Of a DNA stretch of 64,000 bases, positions 52,001 to 61,685 are shown in pieces; positions within the stretch are counted from its first letter, which is position 1, and each line of letters opens with the position of its first letter. The notes below the pieces were generated by a model that made no database searches, was not told where the DNA came from, and was given only the letters and a program-made list of their open reading frames with translations. The position numbers and the translations under genes are program-made. The DNA comes from Piromyces finnis. Its lineage: Eukaryota; Neocallimastigomycota; Neocallimastigomycetes; Neocallimastigales; Neocallimastigaceae. The DNA lies in NCBI GenBank assembly GCA_002104945.1, contig MCFH01000012.1, positions 310,001 to 374,000 on the forward strand. The letters run 5' to 3'.

Positions 52001-53253
52001 CAAAATCGCAGGAACATACAGAAGATAATTTGGATTGTAATGAAGTGGTTAATATTATATGTAATAATAATAGAATTAATAATCAAAATATTAATAATTT
52101 TATGGAGGAATATATCAATAAAAGAATAATTAATATTGATGGTATTAAATATTACAAGCAAGGAGAGAAGCTCAGAAAAATCATTGAGGATATAGAGACC
52201 CAAGTTCAGTTGATAGAAATGGCACATAGTATTGGTCACGAAGGTACTTTCAAAACCTATAACAGGTTAAAAAGAGATTATTATTGGACGCATATGAAAG
52301 AAGACGTAGTAAATTATATTAAATGTTGTTACCGTTGTCAAACACGTCGACCACAATCATTAAATAAAAACTCAGAAGATATAGCTACTCCTCCTGGATA
52401 TCCTTTTTCCAGAGTTGGTTTAGACTTGATCGGGCCTCTTCCTAGAACAAAAAATAATAATAAATATATAATTGTATTAGTAGACTATTTAACAAAGTGG
52501 GTAGAAGCTGAACCATTAGCCACTTCAGAGTCAGAGGATGTAATAAACTTCTTAAAAAGAGTATTTGCTAGACATGGAGTTCCGGAAATTCTAGTGACGG
52601 ATAATGGACCTCAATTTACATCGGACAAAACAAAGGCTTTTCTGGATCTTCATGATGTTTATGTGCAATACATTACTACTTATCACCCAGCTTCTAACGG
52701 TGAAGTAGAAAATAGAAACAGAGAGATCGGGAAATATTTACGTCTTTTAGGAGAAAATACGGACGACTGGGATGAAACACTTTATAGTGCTCTTTGGGCT
52801 TTAAGGACATGCAAGAATGAAGTAACTAAATATAGTAGTTTTGAACTACTCTATGGTCGAAGAGACTTACAACCTTTTGAATTATCAATCAATATAGAAA
52901 AACGAAATGAACAAGAATCAGATGAGGAATATTGGCTACGTAAGTTTATCACACATGATAAATGGATTCGCGAAGCCATAAATAATATAGAAACAGCGAA
53001 TAAATTATGGGAAGATCGCCGAAAACAAATTAAAAGAATGAAAAGTAATTACAAACCTGGGGATTTAGTCTTAATAAAGTTATTCAATAGGAGAAAGTTA
53101 GACCCATACTTTACCGGACCATTACGTGTTGTTAAGAAAGAGTTGAATACGGTAACGGTATGTGATCCTGTTACAGGTGAGATAGCAGAAAGAAACATTC
53201 ATTTAAAGAATGTTATTCCCTATATCACCGAGATTAACTTAGACAATGAATAA
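49018..53253 (+). CDS. pol: E Pol polyprotein (protease, RT, RNase H, integrase)
   Basis: 1411 codons from the first ATG, but the frame is open further upstream to the frameshift site, so the natural product is probably Gag-Pol. The first 300 residues are Asn/Lys-rich and low in complexity. The protease has FLDTCASVNIIT (Asp 369) with Cys where retropepsins normally have Gly. RT has RMCVDYRRLN, MPFGLCNAPATFQ and YIDD (726-729); RNase H has RTDASRDGLGG and ITDHKPLVGI. The integrase has the HHCC finger (HEGTFKTYNRL...CCYRCQTRR), LDLIGPLPRTKNN, TDNGPQFTSD and HPASNGEVENRN. The C-terminus is basic with no chromodomain. Apart from the protease residue, the motifs are intact. Confidence 0.95.
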   Translation: MTIVTNNNDNNIYNNVNTNRNYNNNNDNNSNSINNNNNFNVDDSLLNNNNDVYIPEFNSINDKISYNINYENGNPSNLMVAVRKGKEKNKNKNLPYIDATHKPKLKDNPKPILTDAMLHNNKLPELRFPNASKNEQITSDNMGSSNITDNDKFNKINIQEDKSNKNDEDLLPENDSRDEEMFMEEDMESTAESLELNVPNEKDHDKEDVTLNSGTKILKNNKKKNKTEKLNYLIPSFITEKNISNVKKQNKREKLKEINEKINKKINSEPKEQEKSTEQNTSKERHINLMEDFEKYYIQDLVKEVASTEVMTKLAYLLDLFPKFRTEFLKALKLTPKQTITNVMTVISRNKIIKVHGKVENINCEIFLDTCASVNIITRSALNKYNINKPAIGRISETIFQAYSNSTTDTDIYELEISIGNKTFTDFFRVIDKDDLFDILIGVDSLKRNRFDINLVTDSLFYVDNNNNYLKLADLLYDIKPAVVTQNMDQRVEDSNPILLTMTVSNDNDKAHNTFVMKRNYINEIINTIPEEYKNLVFDLFTKFESVIATSTDDLGQSLLLPHKIELKPDVLPIKQRAYRLSKSQTEALKSELTKLINNKLIEPSSSTWSSPVVLVPKKNNKWRMCVDYRRLNNVTIKDSYALPLIDDIFYFINRNSKILTTLDLFSGYHQIPMHPNDREKTAFTTMFGNYNFRVMPFGLCNAPATFQREMNRIFFDLIGTCMFIYIDDLIVFSESLESHVEDLSKIFKILKDNNLRINIEKCSFFKTEVELLGHILTINGISPIPNKISVISNWIPPKNVTQVKSFLGAIGYYRKFIKNFAQIAKPLFNLLKKDVPFVWTEECNSAFEDLKGRLISAPILSAPDYSKPFIIRTDASRDGLGGVLLQSMDDKTEVPIYFESRSLSSSENNYSITDLEGKAVVHCVKKFKPFITGNSMVTTVITDHKPLVGIFGNREPTNSRHLKWVMELSILNVEVRFEEGKRNVIADALSRLKTKSQEHTEDNLDCNEVVNIICNNNRINNQNINNFMEEYINKRIINIDGIKYYKQGEKLRKIIEDIETQVQLIEMAHSIGHEGTFKTYNRLKRDYYWTHMKEDVVNYIKCCYRCQTRRPQSLNKNSEDIATPPGYPFSRVGLDLIGPLPRTKNNNKYIIVLVDYLTKWVEAEPLATSESEDVINFLKRVFARHGVPEILVTDNGPQFTSDKTKAFLDLHDVYVQYITTYHPASNGEVENRNREIGKYLRLLGENTDDWDETLYSALWALRTCKNEVTKYSSFELLYGRRDLQPFELSINIEKRNEQESDEEYWLRKFITHDKWIREAINNIETANKLWEDRRKQIKRMKSNYKPGDLVLIKLFNRRKLDPYFTGPLRVVKKELNTVTVCDPVTGEIAERNIHLKNVIPYITEINLDNE

Positions 53254-53261
53254 ATGTACAG

Positions 53262-53273
53262 GTGGAGCTGATA

Positions 53274-53309
<36 letters not shown>

Positions 53310-53312
53310 TAC

Positions 53313-53345
<33 letters not shown>

Positions 53346-53348
53346 TAC

Positions 53349-53402
<54 letters not shown>

Positions 53403-53405
53403 TAC

Positions 53406-53466
<61 letters not shown>

Positions 53467-53490
53467 AATAATAATAATAATAATAATTAA
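53262..53490 (+). repeat. AAT microsatellites and poly-A runs in the E 3' region
   Basis: Four tracts of (AAT)n, each followed by an A run and TACATAATAAT, so a compound unit of about 40-60 bases is itself repeated. It lies just after the pol stop. The long Ile/Asn/Leu-type open frames over it are artefacts of the repeat. Confidence 0.9.
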
Positions 53491-54265
53491 TAAGTTTATA
53501 CATACATATACACATCCATTCATATCCTTAATAATAAGATAAATTAAATTAGTTACAATCATCTACATATATGAAGTGTATAGGATAAAATAATTCAATT
53601 ATGAGTAACCTAAGAGTATAGAAACACAATATAATTAAATAATATATATCCTCATTATATATAATATATAGATATAGGAAGTATAAAAAAAATAAAATAA
53701 TTAAATTATAATAATATAGGATTATTTATATATCATCTATAAAAATCAGAATATGATAATAGATATGGATTCAAATAAATGAATATAGTAAATGAATAAT
53801 AATAATAATAATAATAGTTATAATATAATTTAAGTAGAATTTCTATATGAACATATAAAAGGAGCATATGAATATACATACATAAAGTAGAAATAATGAG
53901 AGAATTAAATAGTACTAATATATATATATAAACAACGGATATATGTAGAATAAAATATAATATGTATTATAAATCAAAATGAAATCATCAAATTTCCAAT
54001 TAGAAAATATAGAAATGTAAATTGTGAAATTCATCTAGCAAATTCTAATTTATAAATATAATAATAATGATATATATATGATAATAAAATAATAAAGATA
54101 ATAATATAAATAATATATAAATTAATAATTAATTATGTTTATTCATTAACTAAGACAAGAAAAATACATATATATGTGAAGACTAGATAAAAACGTAACA
54201 TTTAATTTCACATTCTTTATATATATAAAGCATATAAAAAAAAAACAGAATTTTTTTAACTTACC

Positions 54266-54296
<31 letters not shown>

Positions 54297-54487
54297 ATAT
54301 TTTAGATTTAAATAATAAAAATAAAAAAAAATATAAATTTTTTTTCATTTATTAGGACATTATTTTATAACAAAAATTAATAATTATAATCTAGGTAATA
54401 TCAATACAACTATTAGTAATTTATTTAAAATGTAAACGGTAAGTTTAAGACTTCAAGGGACGAAGTCTAGACTAAGTGAGGGCGTTT
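53491..54487 (+). other. E 3' untranslated part with purine tract
   Basis: About 1 kb of AT-rich, non-coding sequence with short (TA)n and A runs. The end is less AT-rich (AGACTTCAAGGGACGAAGTC forms an inverted repeat, then AAGTGAGGGCG) and directly precedes the 3' LTR. The purine part is the likely plus-strand primer. Confidence 0.7.
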
Positions 54488-55037
54488 TGATACGTTACCT
54501 CTATAAAAATAAGAAATTAGCATAAATTCTAGGTAAAAAGTAATTTAGGTTAGAAAATAGTAATAATATAATATTGTAGAATAAATTATTAATGTACATT
54601 AATGTACATAGTCAATAATAGTAATAATAATTCTAATAATATAGCGGAGTTATAGGAAAAATGATATAAAAAATAGTATAAAAAGAACAAAGAAAAAAAA
54701 AAGAAGGGAATAATTAGAAAAGAAGAATATTTTGGAAGAGAATTATTTAAAGGAGTTAAATAATTCTATTAGGTTATATTATTTGTTATTAAATATAAAT
54801 TATTCTTATTCTTTTAATTGTAAAAACCTTTCATTCATTAATTATAAATAAAGATTGAAGATATAACAAAAATATTATATAAATTACATGTTTCTTTCTT
54901 TCTATTTTATTTATTAAAAGTATTGAAATTGTTATTATTAACTTCTTTTATTAGAATATATTATTTTATAATTCCCTATTTGCTTTGTCCTAAAATAAAT
55001 AAATTATTTTGTGGTACTTTATGAAAATATTGTATCA
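54488..55037 (+). repeat. 3' LTR of E
   Basis: 550 bp, the same as the 5' LTR by eye. It is followed by GATG and then the next copy of the ATGTG site. Confidence 0.94.
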
Positions 55038-55043
55038 GATGTG

Positions 55044-55843
55044 TGTAAGAAATAATAATTATTTGATACATAATTAATATTTCTTAGTTAAAATCATTAA
55101 TTATTAATCATTAATTAATGTTAATAATATTAGTTTATTTAAATAATTATTCTCATTTAAATTTATTTTAATTATTTATTTTCACTTAATTTTAATATCT
55201 TAAATTACATTTAGCCATTTAATTATATTATTCATTAATATTTTATTTAATATTTTTATTAATTATATTTATGCATTTAACTAATTAATTTAATTAATTA
55301 CTTTTATTTAACTTTATATTTTTATCAAATATATTTAATTATTTATTTAATTAATTACTTTAAAATAATTATTCATTGTTTAGGAATCGATATTTTAAGG
55401 TTTTTTCCAATTTCTAAAATAATTGGTTTTACTTAAAATATACGATGATCAATATGTATAGAATGTTGATCGAACTTTGTTTAGGTTTTTCTTCTAATCT
55501 TTTCCTAAACAAAAAATTATTTTGTTAAGATTAGATAAAATTTTAATTTAAACTTTAAATTTATTAAATAATATAAATAAAGACTCTTGATTCCCTTCTA
55601 AGAAATCAAGAGTTATTATTATAAGAAACAAATTATAATAATAAAAGCGTTTTTAATTTTATTTTACTTAACTTAGTTATAATAAAACATATTAACTTAT
55701 TAAAGTGTAAAATTATTTCTACTCTTATAATAAACTCGAACTTAAAGATAAGTATTAATATTTATTTTCTTTTTATTCTCAATTTATCAATAAATTGTAG
55801 TTAATAATTCTATTATATAATAATTTATAATGGAATTATTACA
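55044..55843 (+). repeat. Solo LTR D' (diverged D family, opposite orientation)
   Basis: 800 bp, exact 5-bp duplication ATGTG (55039-55043 and 55844-55848). In plus sense it parallels the D LTR in the opposite orientation: the start TGTAAGAAATAATAATTATT, the block GTTTAGGTTTTTCTTCTAATC, and TATAAATA followed by a hairpin (ACTCTTGATT / AATCAAGAGT) and AAGAGTTATTAT near 55610. It is older than D1 and D2. Confidence 0.9.
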
Positions 55844-55844
55844 A

Positions 55845-56649
55845 TGTGATAAATAATGAAATTAATAAATATAAAATTATTATTAAACCTGATTTTTAAG
55901 TTAACCCTAAAAGTAACTTAAAATAAGTTATAGTTTAATTAAGTACTTTACCAAAATTCTTAAATAAAATTAATCCTAAACACTGCATATATTTTGATTA
56001 TTGAAAGAAAATAATAAACTTTAATTAATCGAGATCAAAATATATAACTTTTGTTAAATTAATTGTTAAATTAAATATTTAATAACTTCGTTAGTAAATT
56101 ACACTTTAAAAGTAAACAAATATAATAATTCATGTTATAAAATAATATAATTAAACACCTTTATTAAAACATTAAAAATAATTATTACTTTAATTAATTG
56201 TAAAATAAACAACTTTTTATATTCTTTAACTTTTAATTATTTCTTTTATTGTTATTTCTAATTACTTTTATTGTAAATAGTTATTAATTTTATTGTTTTA
56301 ATGTAAATAGTTTAAATTTAAAAGAAAATATAAATACATGTAAATATTCTTATTTTAATCATCATTATTATTATTAATAAAGAAATATTATATAGTTAGA
56401 TTAATATTTTATAATTTTAATAATCACTTTTATACTTAAATAAATAAAAATTTTAAATATTTAAATATTAGAAAAACAAGTGTTTCTAATAAAACAATTT
56501 AGTGTTTTAACAAAACGATTTTATTAATTTTTATAAAAACGATTTTAAATCTTAATCAATATAACTTATATAGTTATAACAAAAGATATAATATAATAAT
56601 CACTTTTTGAAGTAAAATTCAAAATTAAGATTATTATCAAATTATATCA
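55845..56649 (+). repeat. Solo LTR K in the right LTR of C
   Basis: About 805 bp, TGTGATAAATAATG...ATTATATCA. A 4-bp duplication TAGA (38624-38627 on the left after removal of the pile-up, 56650-56653 on the right) fits the split C LTR. TATAAATACATG near 56325 suggests plus orientation. No coding. The boundaries depend on the nested reconstruction. Confidence 0.6.
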
Positions 56650-56653
56650 TAGA

Positions 56654-56662
56654 TTCGTTACA
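56654..56662 (-). repeat. Last 9 bases of the right LTR of C
   Basis: TTCGTTACA, the missing end of the LTR that starts at 38129. It is followed by GGCAG, the second copy of the C target duplication, and then relic J. Confidence 0.7.
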
Positions 56663-58216
56663 GGCAGATATATCCTTGCAAGGGGATAAGCCATTACCAT
56701 TAGTTAGAAAACGAGTAACTTTATTATAGAAAGAATCATTAGAAAGTTCTTTTTTAATATCTTCGGCAAGAGAGGAGTTACAAGAGTCGTAAGTAGAAGA
56801 AATTTTTAAACAAGAAAAACCATAATCACTGTCAGGACTGTTAGTATTGTTTTGACTTTCGATCATGTCAGGACGACGAGAAAGAAGATCAGGTTTACCA
56901 GATTTTTTGCCTGGACGATAGATAAGGTTAAAATTAAATCTTGACAAAAATATATTCCATCGAATTTGTCGTTGAGAAAGCATTTCAGGTTTTCTAGGAA
57001 AAGTGAGGTTCTTGTGATCGGTAAAAATAGTGAATGGGTGGCGGGCACCTTCAAGGTAATGACGCCATTCCTCAAGTACAATCTTAATAGCTAAGAGTTC
57101 CTTATCATAAATAGGATAATTCTTTTGAGCTCCGGTAAGGCTTTTAGAGAGGAACGCAATAGGATGAAGTTTACCATCAAATTCTTGAGAAAGCATTACA
57201 CCGATAGCAAAGTTACTAGCATCGGTTTCAACTATGAATGGTTTAGTGTCGTCTGCGTGCCCTAATATGGGAGCCGAAGTAAAAATCCTTTTTAATGTAT
57301 CAAATTCCAATTGTTCGTCCTTTCCCCAGTTGAAGGTAACACTTTTCCTTGTAAGTTTGTGGATGGGATTGGCAATCTTCGCAAAATCTTTAATAAAAAT
57401 CCTGTAATAATTGCAAAGACCAACAAATGATTGAATCTCTTTGACATTCGAAGAGACTGGCCAATTTAAAATAGCTTTAACCTTATTTTCATCCATCATT
57501 AGGCCATCTTTGGAGATAACGTAACCTAAAAAGGTAGTATGGTCAACGTTAAATTCACATTTTTCTAATTTGACATATAAATTATTATCGATCAGTTTTC
57601 TTAAAACCTTTTTAACATGATCGTGATGATCCTTAATATTTTCCGAGTAAACAAGAATGTCGTCAATATAAGAAATTACAAAGTCATCTAAGTAATCACT
57701 AAGAACATCGTTGATGAAGTGTTGGAAAGTGGCTGGAGCATTTTTTAAACCGAAAGACATAACCAAATACTCAAAATAACCATAACGAGTCCTGAAAGCG
57801 GCTTTATACTCGTCGCCAGCTTTAATTCTAACTAGATTATAAGCTGATTTTAGATCAAGTTTAGTGAATACTTTGGCTGACTTAATCCGATCTAGTAAGT
57901 CACTAATAAGAGGAAGTGGATAAGAGTTTCTAACAGTAATTTCATTTAATTTTCTATAATCTACACATAATCTTAAATCTCCATCTTTCTTTTTAACAAA
58001 CAAGATGGGAGAACCGGCTGGAGATGTGGATTTCCTAATGAAACCCTTATCTAAGTTTTCTTTGAGATATTTCTTTAATTCATCACGTTCCACCTCCGTT
58101 AAAGGATATAAAGGACCATAAAATAAATTTGAATTATCTTTCAACTTTATCTCACAGTCGTATTCTCTATGTGGTAGTAACTTTTCGCAGTTCTTTTCAT
58201 TAAATACTTCTTTTCA
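56663..58216 (-). pseudogene. Gypsy relic J, right half (RT and RNase H)
   Basis: Minus strand, open for about 500 codons. It has a pre-RT block (KEVFNEKNCEKLLPHREYDCEIKLKDNSNLFYGPLYPL), RT with [23 protein letters not shown] (Ser for the usual Pro), YIDD and LGYVISKDGL, and RNase H with [11 protein letters not shown] and FTDHKNLTFPRKPEML. It ends in the linker CKDISAC, where element C enters; the linker and integrase continue at 32739 as AFRLCDDTG. The last few codons of the open stretch (below 56663) are LTR sequence. Protease and gag are missing to the right of 58216. It is close to A1. Confidence 0.9.
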
Positions 58217-58918
58217 TTATATAATATTAATATATAATATATTAATATTATATATTAATATTTATTCATTTATATATTCATTATTAAATGTAGAGTTAAA
58301 TTTTATTGTAGTATTAATATGTATTACATTACTTTTTTCTTTTATAGTAATATTTCATTTAAATATGTTGTAAAATATATTATAGTATGATATAACTCGG
58401 TTCTAATTTCCTTTTAGGAGAAAACTTTTTGTAATAATATTTTTTAATTAATTTTATTAAATATGAATATGACAAAAAGCAAAGAATTAATTTCATGAAA
58501 TAATAATACATTTATATATCTTTTAATAATTATAAACTATGTTTTGTTTGTTTAATTAATAAATATATAATAACTAGTATAAAAAGTATAAAAAATATTT
58601 ATTAAAGTATAATAAAAATATAATAAAATATAAATATAAAATATAAAAGATTATATAAATAAAATAAAATAAATAAAAGAAATTATTTACATAACATAAA
58701 ATCATAACATAATTTTATGTTTTTATTATTTAAATTAATAAAATAAATTTATGTTATCACTTAAATTTATTTTATCTTGTGAATTTATTTACGCCTCAAT
58801 TAATTTTAGTCACGTTATTACATGACTACTTAATTATTAATAAAATATTTTTATTAATAATTAGAGTTTTATATAATATTTCATATCACTATTTAATTAT
58901 TATTTATATATTATAATT
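58217..58918. other. AT-rich non-coding stretch between relic J and the copia element
   Basis: 58217-58400 resembles 2000-2120 (dispersed repeat). The rest has no recognisable coding, LTR boundary or RNA. It provides the left flank of the copia element; its duplication partner lies beyond the window. Confidence 0.5.
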
Positions 58919-59205
58919 GTTAGAAATATTGAAAAACAAAGAAATATTTTTTTTAATATATATAATGAATTTAAATTAAATTAAGATCGTTGTTAAAATA
59001 TATTAAAGTATATTTTTTTACATCTCATTGTATTATTTTGACATGTATTATTAACAAGCCACAATTAGTATAAATATGATTGTAATTTTCCATTTTTGTA
59101 ATACTTTGTAATTACCAAAATATAAAATATATTTTATTATTAAATAAAGTTTATTATTAAAAACATATTATAAAACGTTTTGTAATTAATAGATTAAGAG
59201 TCTCA
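58919..59205 (+). repeat. 5' LTR of the copia element
   Basis: About 287 bp, TGTTAGAAATATTG...GAGTCTCA. TATAAATATG lies near 59070. The 3' end is set at the CA of AGTCTCA, and only 17 bases separate it from the ATG. No standard TGG primer site is seen in the short space. Confidence 0.75.
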
Positions 59206-59222
59206 GACTGACAAAAAACAAA

Positions 59223-61685
59223 ATGAATGCTGCTAATTATTTTTACTCAGATGAACGTCTTGACAAATCCAATTTTGACTGCTGGTATCCAACTGTTGAA
59301 TCTGTTTTAAAATCAAAAGGACTTCTAAAATACATTGAAAATGACATCATTTCAGACGCTCAAAATAAAGTCAAAGCTGGAGCTATGCGAAGCGAGGAAT
59401 TAGAAAAACTGGAAGAGGAAGATTCTAAAGTTAAAGTATTTCTCTTGATGAGTACTACCTTAGAAGTAAAAGGGAAAATCAGAAAAGAAAGAACATCTTA
59501 TGAAATTATAACAAAAATCAAAGAATTATATGACCCCAAGAGAAAAAAAGATGTCACTCAATATCTTCGTGAGTTAAATACATTAAATGCAAAAAGTCTG
59601 GATGTAAGTCTTGATATAATTGACAAGATAATTGAAATCTTTAATATACTTGACGAAAAGAATTATAAGTTGGGTAATTTGGAAAAAACGAAGTATATAT
59701 ATGCCGCATTGCCTATTGAAGTTCAATCAAGATTAACCCTAGACCCAGATATTGAACCAAATAAGTTTATTGAAGAAGCCAAGAAAATCGTTAATGTTTT
59801 ACAATATTATTTAGGAAAAACATCAAAAAATGAAAATAAACCTAAGAATATCGAAGATTTAATGGATATTGATTATGTAACCAAATTTAGACCAACTAAG
59901 CCACTCGATAATAAAATTAAAAGAGAAGAAAATTATTGCTATATATGTGAAATGAAAGGACATAGTACTAATAAATGTGGATTTAATATAAAAGTACGTG
60001 AAGAAAGAAGAAGAAACAGATCTAAAAATAAAAAACATTATAATAAATGGAACAAAAAAGGAAAACACATTGGAAATGTTGAAAGAACCAATAATCACTT
60101 ACATGAAGATATTGATAATGATAATATTTGCTTTGATGAACTCCAACCATTATTTGAAAAACATGTTGATCATATTGAGGTATGTTCAATAAAAGAAAAA
60201 TACATTGATAAAACAAACAAGACTTCAACTAGCCAAACAGAAAATAATAAATTTTACAAAAATATAAATAGCATAGATAATGCTTGCAACAATGAAGTAT
60301 TGTGGACATATGACACAGGATGTTCAGAACACATAACAAATAACAAAAATATTTTACAAAATTTTCGCCTTGAAAATATACATATGAAATGTGCCAACAA
60401 TACTACATGTGAATTCAAAGGTATTGGTACATTTATTGGTAAAATAAACAACGAAACAATCCGTTTAGATAATGTATACTATTCTGACAAAATTAACAAA
60501 AACCTAATTAGTGGTATCAAACTAACACAAACAGGATATCCATGTGAAATCGATTATATAAATAATAAAACAACATTAATTCTTAAGAAATATAACAATA
60601 ACAAAAAATGTAAACAAGAAATTGGAAGATATATAGCTGACCCTTCCAACATCATTAAGATACCAATAAACGTTTTAAAATCTTCAATTTCTAATGTATC
60701 TACTAATAAAAATGAACTAGACGAATACAGTAATCGTCTTTGGCATAAACGCCTTGGACATTTCTACCAAGACAATCTTACAAATTACTTAAGCCTTCAC
60801 AATATTAAAAAACCAGATTGTCTACAATGTAAAATTTCAAAACTTAAAAGATTACCTCACAAAGGTAAAACACCTGTTGCATCAAGAATCCTTGAAACAA
60901 TACACTCCGATGTGATGGGACCAATGAATCTTATTTCTAGTACAGGTAAAAGATTCATTTTAACTTTTATTGATGAATTTTCTAGAAAATCATGGGTATA
61001 TTTACTAAATAATAAAAAGGAAGTTGCTAAAAATGTTATAGAATTTATTAAATATATTACAAACAAATATGATCTCAAAGTTAAGTACTTTAAGACTGAC
61101 AATGGAAAGGAATACATGAACAAAAAGATTATAAATTTCTGCTCAAGAAATGGTATTAGTAAGATTTACTCGCCACCATATACTCCTGAAATTAATGGAA
61201 AAGCAGAAAGGTTTAACCAAACGTTAGTCAATTGTGCTAAAACTCTTTTAGCTTCTAGTAGATTAGACACAAGATTCTGGGATTATGCTATCAACTATGG
61301 AAATTTCTTATATAATATTAACCCTCATAAAGGTATTGGAAATTCTATCCCTAATGAAGTATTTTTTAACAAGAAAGTTGACCTAAAATATGTAAAAACA
61401 TTTGGATGTATAGCATACTATAAGGATTATTCACAAAACAAAGGAAAATTTGATAACAACTGTAAAGAAGGTATTTTTTTAGGACTTAGTTTTAAACATG
61501 ACTGTTACATTATAATGGATTATCAAGATTATAAATTACACCTTGTCCGTGAAGCCGTATTTGAAGAAGATAAACCATCCAATTTCAATTTATCGAAAAG
61601 AAACCTAGATGATAATTTTAAACTACCCTCAGATGATAGATTTTCAAATGACACTGATGAAAAAAATACAAAATGCAAACAATAA
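59223..61685 (+). CDS. gag-pol: Copia Gag-protease-integrase part
   Basis: 820 codons from MNAANYFYSDERLDKSNFDCW, a typical copia Gag start. It has a CCHC knuckle CYICEMKGHSTNKC (239-252), protease WTYDTGCSEHI (Asp 364), and an integrase zinc finger in the LWHKRLGHF...CLQCKISKLKR region (about 503-545). The catalytic core has D563 (HSDVMGP), D626 (KTDNGKEY) and E662 (NGKAERFNQ), i.e. 35 residues between the last two, as in retroviral integrases. The frame ends soon after an Asp/Asn-rich linker begins, at an A7 run (61660-61666). RT continues one frame further. In copia elements gag to RNase H is normally one frame, so the break looks like a one-base mutation or a sequencing error in the run. 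Confidence 0.94.
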   Translation: MNAANYFYSDERLDKSNFDCWYPTVESVLKSKGLLKYIENDIISDAQNKVKAGAMRSEELEKLEEEDSKVKVFLLMSTTLEVKGKIRKERTSYEIITKIKELYDPKRKKDVTQYLRELNTLNAKSLDVSLDIIDKIIEIFNILDEKNYKLGNLEKTKYIYAALPIEVQSRLTLDPDIEPNKFIEEAKKIVNVLQYYLGKTSKNENKPKNIEDLMDIDYVTKFRPTKPLDNKIKREENYCYICEMKGHSTNKCGFNIKVREERRRNRSKNKKHYNKWNKKGKHIGNVERTNNHLHEDIDNDNICFDELQPLFEKHVDHIEVCSIKEKYIDKTNKTSTSQTENNKFYKNINSIDNACNNEVLWTYDTGCSEHITNNKNILQNFRLENIHMKCANNTTCEFKGIGTFIGKINNETIRLDNVYYSDKINKNLISGIKLTQTGYPCEIDYINNKTTLILKKYNNNKKCKQEIGRYIADPSNIIKIPINVLKSSISNVSTNKNELDEYSNRLWHKRLGHFYQDNLTNYLSLHNIKKPDCLQCKISKLKRLPHKGKTPVASRILETIHSDVMGPMNLISSTGKRFILTFIDEFSRKSWVYLLNNKKEVAKNVIEFIKYITNKYDLKVKYFKTDNGKEYMNKKIINFCSRNGISKIYSPPYTPEINGKAERFNQTLVNCAKTLLASSRLDTRFWDYAINYGNFLYNINPHKGIGNSIPNEVFFNKKVDLKYVKTFGCIAYYKDYSQNKGKFDNNCKEGIFLGLSFKHDCYIIMDYQDYKLHLVREAVFEEDKPSNFNLSKRNLDDNFKLPSDDRFSNDTDEKNTKCKQ

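Larger units (their letters stand above)
46902..55037 (+). mobile_element. Ty3/gypsy element E, near-complete
   Basis: Two 550-bp LTRs that look identical (46902-47451 and 54488-55037), a tRNA-type primer site, gag with a frameshift, a gag/pol -1 slippery site, an intact long pol, a 3' region rich in AAT microsatellites and a purine tract before the 3' LTR. The target duplication is GATG (or AGATG). It differs from A, C and D in priming mode, gag/pol junction, integrase subtype and lack of a chromodomain. Confidence 0.94.

Noticed and set aside
53234-53562. Open frames of poly-Ile, poly-Leu and poly-Asn on both strands
   Set aside because: They are translations of the AAT microsatellite and A runs, in three frames at once, with no other protein character.
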